Notes: a model not told the origin generated them from the letters alone. Shown: positions 1-9,469, numbered from the stretch's first letter. The stretch: 25,207 bases of DNA from Welwitschia mirabilis (GCA_051453625.1 JBOZIK010000001.1:155322845-155348051); one strand, 5' to 3'. Numbers and translations: made by a program.

Positions 1-240
1 GACCTGTGTCCTATAAATAAGTAGGTATTGTAAATACTTTGATATATCGAATAAAAGGGGTTTCTCCCAATATTTCTTCACATAGAAACATGTATACACA
101 AGTTCAATCCCCAAGACAAACAAATTTATCTAAGGGATAGTTTTGTGGGCTATTCCACTCTTGAGAGGACTAGTGATCAACAAGTAATACTAGCTAGAAG
201 ACTATACATCAAGTCTGGGGCTAATACCCCTCTATCATCA
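1..240 (+). repeat. Possible LTR remnant at the left edge
   Basis: The first 60 bases hold a TATA-like TATAAATA (12-19) and an AATAAA polyadenylation-like signal (50-55), followed by a pyrimidine-rich stretch. This order is usual in the R-U5 half of a plant LTR. No TG...CA boundary, primer-binding site or adjacent coding sequence is visible, so family and orientation are guesses. Confidence 0.25.
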
Positions 241-2520
241 AAATAGAAATTTAAAAATAAAATAAATTTAATATAGTAAAAACCCTATTTTGAGGCTCAG
301 AAGTGCCTTTCAACAACAATAAACACACTTTGTCATTTTGCAAGTTGAAAGTGACATGGAACAAAGAAGGAAGAGAGAGAATATCTTCAGTAAGCAATTG
401 TGTGCTCTATGACACACAGATCCATGGTCATTCTTCGTAGTTACTATTTGTTATAGTTGATCATGTTTAGCTTGTTTGCATGCAATTTAATTCCTACTTA
501 TGTTTTAATGCATTTAGTCTGTATTATATTTAGGATTACAAAATTTGTATATACGTGTGTGTGTGTATGGTTTTTTAAATTTTACAATTTCATGCAATTT
601 CGTAACATAGTTCAATGCAACTCCATCAATCAAATCTTAAAAATGAAAAAGGATTCTAGCTTGCAACTTGCTTTCTAAACCTATGGTAAATTCAACCATA
701 AAGTCTATTATGAAGTCCTCTAGCTCACCTTCCAACTATTTCAAAATAGGAAATTCCTGTTTCTACTATAGATCTTTTAAGTCAACACTATCTATTAAGC
801 ATGTTTAGATATTTGCTTGACACAAGATAAATTAAGTTGTTGAATATGGTATTGGCCTTCAAGCTAGAACACTAGTGGTAGGATCATAGCTCAAGTGTGT
901 GTTCCATGTTGCACAAACAAGTGATATGGAATTAGTATTATAAAAGATTGATGATGTCAGGATCCTTATTAGCACAAAAAGTTCAAAAGGGACCAAAAAC
1001 GGTTGATCACATCGATTATAGAAATGAGAAAATTAATACAAAGTAATAATGACATAAGATAGAATGGGTTTGATTATTGTCATATAATAGCATAGTTGAC
1101 TTTGGGCATGCCAATGGTATCCATGCCTGAGCTCAAGCAACAAGATGCTTTTAGAGGTAAACATCATGACTCGTTGATCAAACTCATAGGATTCAAGATT
1201 TTGTCATAAAATCACACTTTACTATAACACGATGCAAACGATTCAAAGACTTAGAAGATAAGATGAATGACTTGACTTTGGGACAAAACAAGTTGTATAA
1301 AGATGATTGATTTCTAAAAACAACTTTTGTGATGCGTTAATTTTTCAAGTTGTCTTTAATTAGTTGATCTTGCTCTTATTGTGTCTTTATAATGGTCTTA
1401 TAGCTTTAACTTACCAGTTGCCACATGTCAAAATGTGCTAGGTTGCCCTAATCAGGGTTTCATAGGCATCTAGTCATCTAAGCTTAAGTTTGGATTGTTT
1501 TGGACATCCAACAACAGTTGGACGCCCCATATAGGGCGCTAGAGCAAGTCCATAGTAGAAAAATAATTTATGGGATTTTCACAATTTTGAGCTAAGGTAA
1601 AGGATTCTTGAGACTAGATGACACACGATAAGGGTTTTAGATGGTAGTGTTCAACAAGACATGATTCACAATACAAAATCATCAAATACTTCAAAATTTG
1701 ATCTTACACTCTTGAGTATATTAGGCTTATTAATTCATACAATCTCTTGATGAGGCAGTAAATGTTGAAAGTGAGTCAAATATTCCCTCTTGATTTTTAT
1801 TATTGTACCCTTTTACTTCATTTATTTAAGGGGGTAATAAATAATAAACATTGCTTTAGGGCCTAATGTGACGTTAAAAAGGTGGGATTGCCTTGAGGAT
1901 GTATTATTAGAATTTGGAGAGTGTTTTATCTTGTTTGCAACCTTTGTACTATATTCCTGAAACGCCTTATTCTTAGTTCTTAATAAAGACTTGTGTCCCT
2001 TCGTTTTCTTCATAAATCAAGAGCTCTACATTATTTGAAGGATAAGAGAAAAATGGACTAAAACTCATTAAATTTATGTGTTTTCCATTTCTTTGCCTTA
2101 TTCTTTTGTGCTTCTTCAATCAACTTCATAACATTAAAGTTATTGCACGTAAAAATTTGAAGTGATAGGGAAGATCATTAAAGAGCATGTTAGAGAATTT
2201 CCAAGGTCGAGACCTATTTGGAATTATGATAAGACCTATATCAAGCAAGGGCCAATTTTTCTTCAATTATTTTTTCTAGCTCAAAGTTATAACATTCACT
2301 GCCTCATCTCAAAGAAAAATGGAGAACCAATAGGAAACTGTGAAGGATGTTGACAATTTTGTAGCCTCACATACAGATGATGAGTAAAATCAAGACAAAG
2401 CTGGCAAAAGACAATAGACAAGTAGGATTGGCACTAGCAGTTATGCCAGTGACATGGACGGGAAAAAGACATTATAGGATGCTAGTATCATCAACAATAA
2501 ACATGCATGAGAGACCCTGT
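241..2520. other. AT-rich DNA without recognisable genes
   Basis: I see no domain-bearing reading frame on either strand. The open frames are short, lack motifs and have biased composition. Landmarks are a TG-rich microsatellite-like patch near 556-566 and a motif cluster at 1503-1550: GACATC at 1503, GACGCC at 1521, and an inverted repeat CGCCC/GGGCG at 1523-1538. The cluster resembles the post-pol palindromic motifs seen later in the window. The stretch 2160-2450 could be a decayed retroelement 3' ORF, but nothing diagnostic is left. Confidence 0.4.
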
Positions 2521-2868
2521 TGTTAATATGTGAAGCCAAACATATCTTTCAATGATCTAATGTTATATTTTAACATTGACCACTAGGTTATGCTAGAAAA
2601 AGTAGTTACGCTATAAAATTTCCTTGGGGATGATTCATATTTGAGAACCAAAAAAAAAAATTGGTTTCTTATGGAATTAGCTTGTAACCTTAACCCTAAG
2701 CTTGTTTAAGCTTGTAAGGGTTATTTGGGTAGTTGTACATATTTAGATTTTGCTCCCCAACAAATAATAGAGCTTTGCACAAGTTCCCATGGTCTTCCCA
2801 ACTAGGGTCTTTCATTAAATTTGCGTGCCTCAAATCTTTCTTTGTTGGTTAGTTTTCTTTTGTGCTTG
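2521..2868 (+). repeat. LTR A, copia 5' LTR, cut by an assembly gap
   Basis: The LTR starts TGTTAATATGTGAAGCC, nearly the same as the start of LTR C (21727, minus) and LTR B (15344). All three share a segment naming 'GGCTTGTAACCCTAA'-like text and a later block around AATAGAGCTCTGCA, here at about 2767-2779. The right end is lost in the N run. It is plausibly the 5' LTR of the copia integrase remnant at 3510-4020, since both are on the plus strand. Confidence 0.75.
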
Positions 2869-2968
2869 NNNNNNNNNNNNNNNNNNNNNNNNNNNNNNNN
2901 NNNNNNNNNNNNNNNNNNNNNNNNNNNNNNNNNNNNNNNNNNNNNNNNNNNNNNNNNNNNNNNNNNNN
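2869..2968. other. Assembly gap (100 N)
   Basis: There are exactly 100 N, the usual placeholder for a gap of unknown size. It lies inside or just after LTR A, as expected for a repeat that breaks assembly. Confidence 0.97.
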
Positions 2969-3509
2969 TATGTCTTGCTGATGTATCAAAGCTAGAAGGC
3001 TTACAAATCATCAGATCATTCTTTTCAATCGTGATCATTGCTCAAAGAAGAGCATCTATTGAAATTGGAGCCCTTTGCTAAAGGGTGGTGGTGTTGTTGC
3101 ACTGTTGCTTAAAGTAACCAAGAGGCTGAAGGCCTTTTTGCTGCCTCTTGTGAGTGGAGTAGGCCGGGAGAGCCGAACCACTATAAATCGATAGAGTGCA
3201 TTTGTGAACATTTCATGATATTCCAATCCAAATGTTTAGATTTTAGATTCGAGTACGTTTTATGCCTACCCAAATGCTTTAATGTTTTGTGCATAGACAA
3301 AGGTTTCAAATAAATGCGTTTAACTAGGTCATACTTGAGGCTGTGAAATTAAGTGATTTGGATTTGTCACACTACAAGGAGCTGACGGTAGAAAATTACT
3401 TATGCAAGAAGTTGGTCATTTGCAGCAACTTGCAAAGCAGCTCATTTGAGCATGTCAACTTGGCATTGTTGGTTACCCTGTGTTCTTGGAGGCTAGAGGC
3501 TAGAAGAGT
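2969..3509 (+). other. Decayed leader and gag region of copia 0
   Basis: TGTATCAAAGC at 2982-2992 resembles the initiator-Met primer site with one base missing, as expected just 3' of LTR A. The rest is too decayed to read as gag. Fragments near 3361-3500 are gene-like in composition but carry no motif, and a short repeated GGCTAGA lies near 3490-3502. Confidence 0.35.
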
Positions 3510-4020
3510 GCCAAAGGGGTGATGGCTCTTACACATGGATAGAAAAAAGGATCCTATACAATGCATGTAGATGCATTAGGAGGCACCATTGTTGTTGCTA
3601 CTAGTCATAAGGATGCATCAATTTGGCATAAGACCCTTAGGCATCTAGTGTAACTAGTATAAAGATACTCGATTCTAAAACTTTGCTTCCTAAGTTTAAT
3701 TTTGTTTCATTAGATTTCTATAAGCGCTATTTTGTAGCTAAATCCAAGTATGCAAATTTTAGGAAGTCTGCTTCTGGTAGTAGAAGCCATCATAAGTTAG
3801 TCTATTATGATGTAGCTAGGCCCATGCATGTTACATCATTAGGAGGAGCCTCATGCTTTGTTGCATTTATTGATGATTTTAAGCACAAAACCTACTTTTG
3901 TGGATTCTTTTAAAAGAGAAAATCTTTGACATCTTTAAAGGGGTTAAAGCTAGAGTAGAGAAGAAATTTGTTTGAGTTGTTAAATGTTTAATAACTAATA
4001 ATGGAGGGGAGTAAGTAAAT
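3510..4020 (+). pseudogene. Copia 0 GAG-pre-integrase and integrase remnant
   Basis: The stretch begins with a pre-integrase remnant (a WHKTLRH-like zinc-binding motif near 3628). The integrase core start follows in an open frame of 76 codons (3683-3913): a SASGSRSHHK linker, YYDVARPMHV holding the first catalytic Asp, and FIDDF. Beyond a stop, TNNGGE near 3995 marks the second catalytic position, where Asp has become Asn. Integrase normally inserts the cDNA into the host genome. This copy has several stops and frameshifts and ends near 4080, before the catalytic Glu. It is probably Tork-like rather than Sirevirus, to judge by the SGSRSHHKLE-type linker. Confidence 0.8.
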
Positions 4021-4080
4021 CTTGACATTAATCACTTCACATGTAGATTTGTGTGTTGTTTTTCTTGTCTTATTTTTTAG

Positions 4081-4540
4081 GTCAGGTCTATACCCGGCTG
4101 CAGTATCAGAGTGCTTTTATGAGATGCTACTTCGGCCGCACTGCACAGAAGCGTTGCGTGATAAAGCAACACTAGGTGGGCATGATAAAACAACACTGGG
4201 AATCATCCAGAACATCCAACAATGTTTTTTTCGTCTTTGGAAAATTTTCCAAGTGCTATAGTCATATTAATTCTCCTTTTTTTAATTTTTTCTTTTTGTT
4301 CTTATTCACCACCTGGGCGCAAGGATAGTTTGGCTCCAGTTGAAGATACCGTGCTCCAGTCAGCACACCGTTATTTATATAGTACGGTGGGGCCGACACA
4401 CGAGTGCACGTGCCACCCGGTGGGCATGGTTGTTGTAACCGATCCTTACCCGATCACGCACTTATTGAAGGTAACCGAAAGCTGCTCTGTCAGATGTAGT
4501 CAAATCTAAAAGCAATCCCACTGACCATCGGACTCCTAAG
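4081..4540. other. GC-richer block of unknown origin with short inverted repeats
   Basis: The block stands out from its AT-rich surroundings. It has a 24-bp near-tandem duplication (4159-4182 and 4183-4205), then a pyrimidine run (4262-4303), then a cluster of short inverted repeats. These are GTGCT/AGCAC (4351-4366), CACCGT/ACGGTG (4366-4389) with a TATA-like loop, GCACGTGC (4406-4413, containing a G-box) and CCACC/GGTGG (4413-4423). Open frames of 79 and 95 codons exist but carry no known domain. It may be a promoter-bearing LTR piece of another family. No TG...CA ends or target duplication were found. Confidence 0.45.
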
Positions 4541-5277
4541 GTCGATTGAATTTTTCTATAAAAGCCGAGATCAATGAGGGCAACCGAGCATTGGATCAAG
4601 TTGATCCGTTTTAATCAGAAAAATTTTCATTTGATCTCGTTGGGTCAACCAGATGAAAACTCAGGTCGAGCTATCAAAGATTAGTTTAGAAAGTTATAAA
4701 AAGTGTAGACTAAAGTCTAATCAGGGCAAAATTAGATGAACTCTAGATCAACTAGGGGTCTCCAAAAATGTTCAAAATATCTCAAGAAAATAAAAGGATT
4801 AATCTTCTTCATTGTAGGAGCTAGTTCTCTTTTAAAAAAAGCTTTTCATCTTTCTTCTAATATATGCTCTTCTCAATCCTGTAACTTCTCTTTCTAGAAA
4901 CCTTCTCAAAAAGCTATTCTTCTAAGCTTACTCTAAAATGATTTAGTGCAATTATGAAAACATCTCATTCCATGCCCACTCCTTCATTTGATTTGTAGAT
5001 TTGGCCTAAAAATCCATAGCAACAAAACAGGATTTATGGTGAACCACGTAAACCACAAAATTGAGCAATAGAATCTAGCTAAAGGCACATTGTCTGTTAG
5101 TTGAAGAGTGGCAACTGACCACTATCCTAAAAGTCATCTTTTATTTGCTTTACTGTCTATTGGTAAATATTTGTCTGTTTAATTCTACTGAATATCTTAT
5201 ACAGTAGTTGGTAAGTCTGAGTATAGAAAATTTGAAAGACCCTATTCATTCCCCCTCTATGGTTGATCCTTCTATCA
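4541..5277 (+). repeat. 5' LTR of copia 1 (left boundary uncertain)
   Basis: The right end is fixed by a CA at 5276-5277, two bases before the primer site. It is preceded by a CCCTATTCATTCCCCCTCTA stretch typical of Sirevirus LTR ends. CTATAAAAGCCGAG at 4555-4568 is a good TATA box. The left part holds GTCGAT (4541), GTTGAT (4600), GTCAAC (4644) and GTCGAG (4665), related to the motifs downstream of copia 5 pol, so some of this may be pre-LTR DNA of another copy. No clear TG start was found. Confidence 0.6.
4555..4562 (+). promoter_or_regulatory. TATA box of copia 1 LTR
   Basis: CTATAAAA sits in an otherwise mixed sequence about 720 bp before the LTR end. It is the best core-promoter match in this LTR. 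Transcription would begin about 30 bases downstream and run into gag. Confidence 0.45.
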
Positions 5278-5279
5278 AT

Positions 5280-5291
5280 TGGTATCAAAGC
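5280..5291 (+). other. Primer-binding site of copia 1
   Basis: TGGTATCAAAGC differs by one base from the complement of the 3' end of plant initiator Met tRNA. It starts two bases after the LTR CA end. Confidence 0.9.
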
Positions 5292-5339
5292 TATGCAAAG
5301 TAAAAGATCCTAATAGACGTTTACTCAAAAAGCCTAGAA

Positions 5340-6770
5340 ATGAGCCAAAGTATAGAAGGTAACTCCATCACAAGGCCACTATTGTTTGATGGATAAAATT
5401 ATGCATAATTGAAGGCCACGATCAGAGTCTTTTTTTCAATCTATTAATCTAGATATTTGGAAATGTGTTGAAAAAGGGTACTCTCTTCCAACAACCACAG
5501 AGATTTCATGAAATAAAATCCTAAAAAGCAAAGATATGTGGTCACTTTTTGACAAGATTGCAACTTACCTAAACTTTAAAGGTTTAAATGCCATTTTTTT
5601 GTGTTGTGGGTCGCAAAGAATCCAAAAGGATCTTAAATTGCACTACAGCTTAAAAAACTTAGGATATCCTTTAGACTGCTCATGAAGGAACAAATTTATT
5701 TAAACAAGCAAACCTTCAAATGCTCATTACTTGGTTTGAAGATATCAAAATGGAATAAGAAGAAGGTATAAACAATTTCTATGCATGCTTTGGGTGAATA
5801 GGTTGAAGTATCAGGAGTTATCTAACATTGTGATTTGTGAATTCTATGCACGCTTTGGGTGAATAGGTTGAAGTATCAGGAGTTGTCGAAAAGGCTTTAA
5901 GATCTCTCCCTAAAAGATTCAAATCAAAAGTTACTGGTATAGAGGAAAGCAAAGATCTGAGCATCATGAGGATGGATGAATTACAAGAAAGTCTTCATAC
6001 ATTTGAACTAAATTTCGGAAAAGTGCAGAAAACAAGTATTGCCTTAACTGCAACTCAAGAAAACATTAAGGACCAGGAACGCTCAGATCAAGAACTAGAT
6101 CGTGATAATGAAGTCACTCTTCTTGCTAGAAATTTCAAGAGGTCTATGAGAAAAAGGACCAACAGCAATCAAGCAAGAAGACCACTAAGAAGGAAAGATG
6201 ACAAGACAAAAGATATTCAATGTTATTCATGTAAAGTTTTTGTAACACATCAAATTAGTGCCCAAACAACAAGAAAAAGAGAGAAGAAAAAGAAAGAACA
6301 CTCCCACCATAACATGGGATGATGATGAAGATGACATTGAAAGTGGGTACAACTCAAAATATAAAAGACAACAAATCTCTCTCATGTTTTTTGTCTCTCC
6401 AAAAGAAAACGTATGTGAATCTAAACCTTGTAATTATTTCAAAGATGATGATATGCTTAATGATATAGAGGTGAAGCTGTATAAGGAATGCTAAATATTA
6501 GCTTTCAACGCAAATGAAACCAAAAAGGAAAACAAGGTTATGAATGAGAAATTGTCTCATAAAGACAAAAAGATGGAAAGGCTAAAAAGGGAGCTTGAAG
6601 AAGCTTCACAAACAATCAACAGATTTAATGTTAGCAAAACAAATGTTAATAGACTAATTGCAAAGGAAAATACCATATTTTGACAAGTCAGGTGTTGGGT
6701 TCAAAGGCACAAATGGTGGATCAACATCAAACCAACTGAGACCTATTGCAAATTAGAAGCAAGGTAAAAG
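5340..6770 (+). pseudogene. gag: Copia 1 gag (capsid/nucleocapsid), decayed
   Basis: The ATG at 5340 opens MSQSIEGNSITRPLLFDG, a copia gag start. It is followed by stops inside the first 25 codons and a frameshifting 65-bp duplication at 5777-5906. A longer open frame (5966-6322) covers the capsid C-terminal part and a degenerate zinc knuckle at 6221-6262: CYSC is kept, but the His is shifted by one and the last Cys is gone. After it come an acidic patch (DDDEDD) and a Lys/Glu-rich, probably coiled-coil segment near 6510-6640, which Sirevirus Gag proteins are known to carry. Gag normally builds the cytoplasmic virus-like particle. This copy cannot. Confidence 0.8.
5777..5906 (+). repeat. 65-bp tandem duplication in copia 1 gag
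   Basis: A segment starting TTCTATGCA recurs at 5777 and 5842. About 46 bases are nearly identical and the offset is 65 bp. Because 65 is not a multiple of 3, the duplication itself breaks the gag frame. Confidence 0.9.
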
Positions 6771-7520
6771 CTCAAGTGTGAGATCTATCCCTGCTCCTTC
6801 AATTTTGAACATCACTTACCACTTGTGTAATAGAAAAGGAGATTCTAAAATAGACTGTTCTATACACAACAATATATTTCACCATTCCATGATGTGTAAG
6901 TATTACAAGCTTATTCTTAAATTCACTCTTATATCACATAGAAACAACAATGTTGTTTGGTTCCCTGAAACATCCATTAAGAGCCTTCTCATTCAAACTA
7001 CTCTTAAAGCAACTAATCACAATTGACATGTGACTCTAGCTTTATTACTTTTGAGGAGTATGATGGTGAAAAAGTGACTTTTGGAGACAATTGCAAGGCA
7101 AGGATTGAAGGTATTGAATGCATTGGCGGGGATGATTTACATAAGATAAATGATGTTTCCTATGTAAATGGTCTTAAGCATAATTTGTTAAGCATAAGTC
7201 AAACTTGTGACAAAGGTCACAAAGTATTTTTTGATACTAACAAGTGTATTGGGTAACATGGAGCTACAGATCAAGTTTTGATTAAAGCGAAAAGACAAAG
7301 TAACGTCTATGGTGTCACCCAATCTCTTGATAACCCTTGCATGACAGCTCCAATACAAGATGATGTCCTATGGCATCAAAGGCTAGGTCATTTAAACTTT
7401 GGAAATTTGAAGAGGATCTACAATGTTGAGTATGTTAGAGGTTTACCAAAAATTTCGTTTCACTTGTCAAGGTTTGTGTGATGCATGTCAAAAGGGAAAG
7501 CAGATAAGGACTTCTCACAA
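6771..7520 (+). pseudogene. pol: Copia 1 protease and GAG-pre-integrase region
   Basis: Three open pieces (6778-7026, 7023-7256, 7278-7481) give, in order, a second Cys/His-like stretch, the protease body and the pre-integrase zinc finger. The protease body reads SSFITFEEYDGEKVTFGD, then ARIEGIECIGG and LKHNLLSISQ. The finger has WHQRLGHLNFGNL and CDACQKGKQ near 7486. The catalytic Asp-Ser-Gly of the protease should lie just before 7023, but that stretch is unreadable. The copia protease matures the Gag-Pol polyprotein. The region is split by stops and small shifts. Confidence 0.85.
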
Positions 7521-8240
7521 GTATGGCTTTCTATCTCGTACACATGGATCTTGTTGGATCAATTCAAATGGTAAGCCTGTCAAGTAAACACTTTTGCTTA
7601 GTCATGATTGATACCTACTCCAGATTTACTTGGGTAGCCTTTTTTTGTAAACCAAATCTGATGCTTTTCTTAAGATTTGCAAAACATTATAAACTAAAAA
7701 AGGATATATTATTAAGAGAATTAGAAGTGATCATGAAGGTGAATCTGAAAATTTTAAGTTTCAAAGTTATTGGGCTAACAGTGGTATTAAGCATGAATTT
7801 TAAGCTTCCAAGAAGCAACAACAAAATGGTGTGGTGAAAAGGAAAAACTGGACTCTCTTGGACATGGCTAGAGTTATGTTGCATGATAAGGAAGATCCAA
7901 AGAAGTTTTGGGTTGAAGCAATAAACACAACCTGCCACATTATCAACAAAGTGTTTTTGAGGCCGAGCATCGACAAAACTCCATACAAACTATGGAAAGG
8001 TAAGAAACCAAACATATCCTACTTCAACACCATTGGTAGCAAGTGCATTATAATTTATACTAACAAATCGTGAAGATTCAACCAAATTTGACTGAAAGGC
8101 TAATGAAGGCATTCTCTTGGGTTACTTCTCTTCAAGTTGGGCTTATAAAGTGTATAACAAATGTACTGTTCATGCATAAGAATTTGTAAATGTGAAAATA
8201 ATATTCTTGTAATAAATAAAACAGTTGATGAGGCATTGAT
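7521..8240 (+). pseudogene. pol: Copia 1 integrase, frameshifted, catalytic Glu lost
   Basis: HMDLVGS (near 7541) keeps the first catalytic Asp, followed by MIDTYSRFTWVAF. In another frame, IRSDHEGE near 7722 keeps the second Asp. After QQQNGVV, near 7835, the catalytic Glu is Lys (GAA to AAA type change). The C-terminal part reads WVEAINTTCHIINKVFLRP and YKLWKGKKPNISYF (7831-8073), very like copia 5. At least two frameshifts and several stops separate these parts. A degenerate GILLGYFSSSWAY-like stretch follows at about 8108-8150. Confidence 0.9.
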
Positions 8241-8394
8241 TTAGCGCCTTAATTATGATAAAGTTTATTCTAGGTCAAAGATAGCAAATGAAGTGAAAGA
8301 GCACAAGGATCGTCCACTAGATCCAACCATTGGAAATAATGAACTCGATTAAGTACCAGAATTCTCTTAAAAAGTTTAGTGCTCACATTTTATT

Positions 8395-8912
8395 TGTGTC
8401 TCAGATAGAACACAAAAACTTTGAGGAGGTTGAATCAAATTCAAATTGGATGATATCAATGCAAGGAGAGTTAGAGCAGTTTGCAAGAAATCAAGTTTGA
8501 ACTCTTGTTCCCAAACCAGTTGATAAAAATGTTATTGGTACTAAATGGATTTACGAAAACAAAATTAATGAAAAGAATGTTATCACAAAGAACAAAGCTT
8601 GGTTGGTGGCATGAAGATACTCACGAATTGAAGGTATGAATTGTGGTGAGACTTTTGCTTCCATAGCTAGATCAGAATCAATTCGCATTTTTCTTACATT
8701 TGCTTGCCAGAAAAGTTTTAAAGTTTTTTAAATAGATGCTAAAAATGCTTTCCTAAATTGAACAACTGATGAGGAAGTATATGTTAGTCAACCAAAAGGC
8801 TTTGTAGATCCCCCTTTTCCTAACCATGATTAGAGATTACATAAAGCCCTTTATGGTTTAAAACAAGCTCTTAAAGCTTGGTATGTAGCCCTTTATGGTT
8901 TAAAACAAGCTC
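8395..8912 (+). pseudogene. pol: Copia 1 reverse transcriptase, N-terminal half
   Basis: One frame with several stops reads through the RT fingers and palm start: NVIGTKWIYENK, then a degenerate ETFA-like block, IDAKNAFLN with the first palm Asp, EEVYVSQPKGFVD and ALYGLKQA. The Asp-Asp box and everything after it are missing. Stops fall where Gln, Gly and similar residues are expected. The sequence ends in a 42-bp in-frame duplication of the LYGLKQA region (8845-8870 repeated at 8887-8912), directly against minus-strand DNA of another kind. Confidence 0.9.
8845..8912 (+). repeat. 42-bp duplication at the broken end of copia 1 RT
   Basis: Twenty-six bases starting AGCCCTTTATGG are identical at 8845-8870 and 8887-8912, offset 42 bp (14 codons). 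The second copy ends exactly where the sequence changes to the minus-strand 3' ORF fragment. Confidence 0.93.
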
Positions 8913-9156
8913 CCCCTTGGAAGGCCAGTAAGATTGGAGATTAGATCCATAGTAATCTTCATTTCTTGGTCAAAATCTAAGGTAGTACATGTTGAGTTGA
9001 CAGCATTATACTTCGCATTTGAGTAAAATAACCTTGTGACTAGAGGGTAGCAAGTGCCTTGAATATTCCAAAAGTAACACTAGTTTGACTCGTTCAGATG
9101 TTCTTAAGCAATTTTGTGGCTCTAAAACTGCACAAGTTCACAAGTTCTCTCAATAG
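8913..9156 (-). pseudogene. Fragment of a retrotransposon 3' ORF, minus strand
   Basis: Read on the minus strand from 9156 down, one frame of about 80 codons with three stops gives YPLVTRLFYSNAKYN and later MDLISNLTGLPRG. The spaced pattern RLFYxN ... DLIxxLTGxP matches the 3' ORF of copia 3 (TVRLFYGN ... DLKAIFLMTGYP). Both resemble a family often annotated in plants as 'putative plant transposon protein'. Its biochemical role is not known to me. Its right end abuts the TRIM LTR, with CTATT as the last bases, and its left end joins copia 1 at 8912. It is probably the continuation of the ORF start at 17476-17619. Confidence 0.65.
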
Positions 9157-9262
9157 AATTAGGTATGCGCTCCACATGCCTAGCCCGACAAGTGGGTAAA
9201 TATAAAGGGTTTTAATTTCCACCCAAGTCATGGCTTTTGGTGTGATGGTAGTGGGCCCAACA
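9157..9262 (+). repeat. 5' LTR of the TRIM-like element
   Basis: Aligns along its full length with 9364-9469 and 17370-17475 (for example TATGCGCTCCACATGCCTAG and GTCATGGCTTTTGG). The 3' end is the canonical CCCAACA. The 5' end is AATTAGG where the consensus has TGTTGGG. A TATA-like GTAAATATAAA lies at 9195-9205. Confidence 0.85.
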
Positions 9263-9263
9263 A

Positions 9264-9275
9264 TTGATATCAACG
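9264..9275 (+). other. Degenerate primer-binding site of the TRIM-like element
   Basis: TTGATATCAACG begins two bases after the LTR CA end. It keeps most of the TGGTATCA core used by initiator-Met-primed elements elsewhere in the window. Confidence 0.55.
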
Positions 9276-9352
9276 TCATGGTTATCGGCTGGTCTCGAGT
9301 TTGAGTCTCCCTGGTGGCTTCTCGGTCCATGTGAGCACTTGGCATGTGGATC

Positions 9353-9363
9353 GAGAAGGAGAT
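9353..9363 (+). other. Polypurine tract of the TRIM-like element
   Basis: GAGAAGGAGAT directly precedes the TGTTGGG start of the second LTR, the expected place for plus-strand priming. Confidence 0.6.
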
Positions 9364-9469
9364 TGTTGGGTATGCGCTCCACATGCCTAGCCCGACAAGT
9401 GGGTAAATATAAAGTGTTCCAGTTTCGAACTAAGTCATGGCTTTTGGTATGATGGTAATAGGCGACTGG
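9364..9469 (+). repeat. 3' LTR of the TRIM-like element
   Basis: Starts with the intact TGTTGGG and aligns with the 5' LTR to about 9457. The last dozen bases have diverged, so the CCCAACA end is not visible and the right boundary is set by equal length. Confidence 0.8.

Larger units (their letters stand above)
4541..8912 (+). mobile_element. Copia 1: Sirevirus-like Ty1/copia element, decayed and 3'-truncated
   Basis: Its order is LTR end, primer site, gag, protease region, integrase, reverse transcriptase, which is the copia order with integrase before RT. The LTR end and leader, the gag N-terminus and a coiled-coil-rich segment after the zinc knuckle fit Sireviruses. RT stops at 8912, where a 42-bp duplication abuts unrelated minus-strand sequence, so RNase H and the 3' LTR are missing. 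The protein remains closely resemble those of copia 5. Confidence 0.8.
9157..9469 (+). mobile_element. TRIM-like miniature LTR element
   Basis: Two direct repeats of 106 bp (9157-9262 and 9364-9469) flank a 101-bp interior. The interior begins with a degenerate initiator-Met primer site (TTGATATCA at 9264-9272) and ends with a purine tract (GAGAAGGAGA, 9353-9362) one base before the second repeat. The consensus repeat has TGTTGGG...CCCAACA ends. There is no coding capacity, so it would depend on other elements' proteins, as TRIMs do. Its outer seven bases have decayed at both ends. A third copy of the repeat lies at 17370-17475. Confidence 0.8.

Noticed and set aside
457-678. 73-codon open frame as a host gene
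   Set aside because: AT-driven composition (Phe, Cys, Ile, Tyr), no domain, no splice or promoter context.
1822-2013. Minus-strand 63-codon frame as a gene
   Set aside because: Polar low-information sequence, no motif, in a decayed region.
4095-4110. GCAGTATCAGAGTGC as a primer-binding site
   Set aside because: It resembles the initiator-Met site and follows TGCA, but no LTR can be defined on its left and no gag on its right.
4222-4509. 95-codon frame as a secreted or membrane protein gene
   Set aside because: The hydrophobic start comes from a poly-pyrimidine run, and nothing after it is recognisable.
4300-4520. Endogenous pararetrovirus or geminivirus intergenic region
   Set aside because: Short stem-loops and a TATA-like loop are suggestive, but no viral coding domain is near and the conserved geminiviral loop was not seen.
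9284-9312. GGTCTCGAGTTTGAGTCTCCC as the box B of a tRNA-derived SINE
   Set aside because: The two flanking 106-bp direct repeats, primer site and purine tract explain the segment better as a TRIM interior.
9094-9384. Minus-strand 96-codon frame across the TRIM
   Set aside because: It runs through noncoding LTR repeats; the real coding remnant on this strand is in another frame at 8913-9156.
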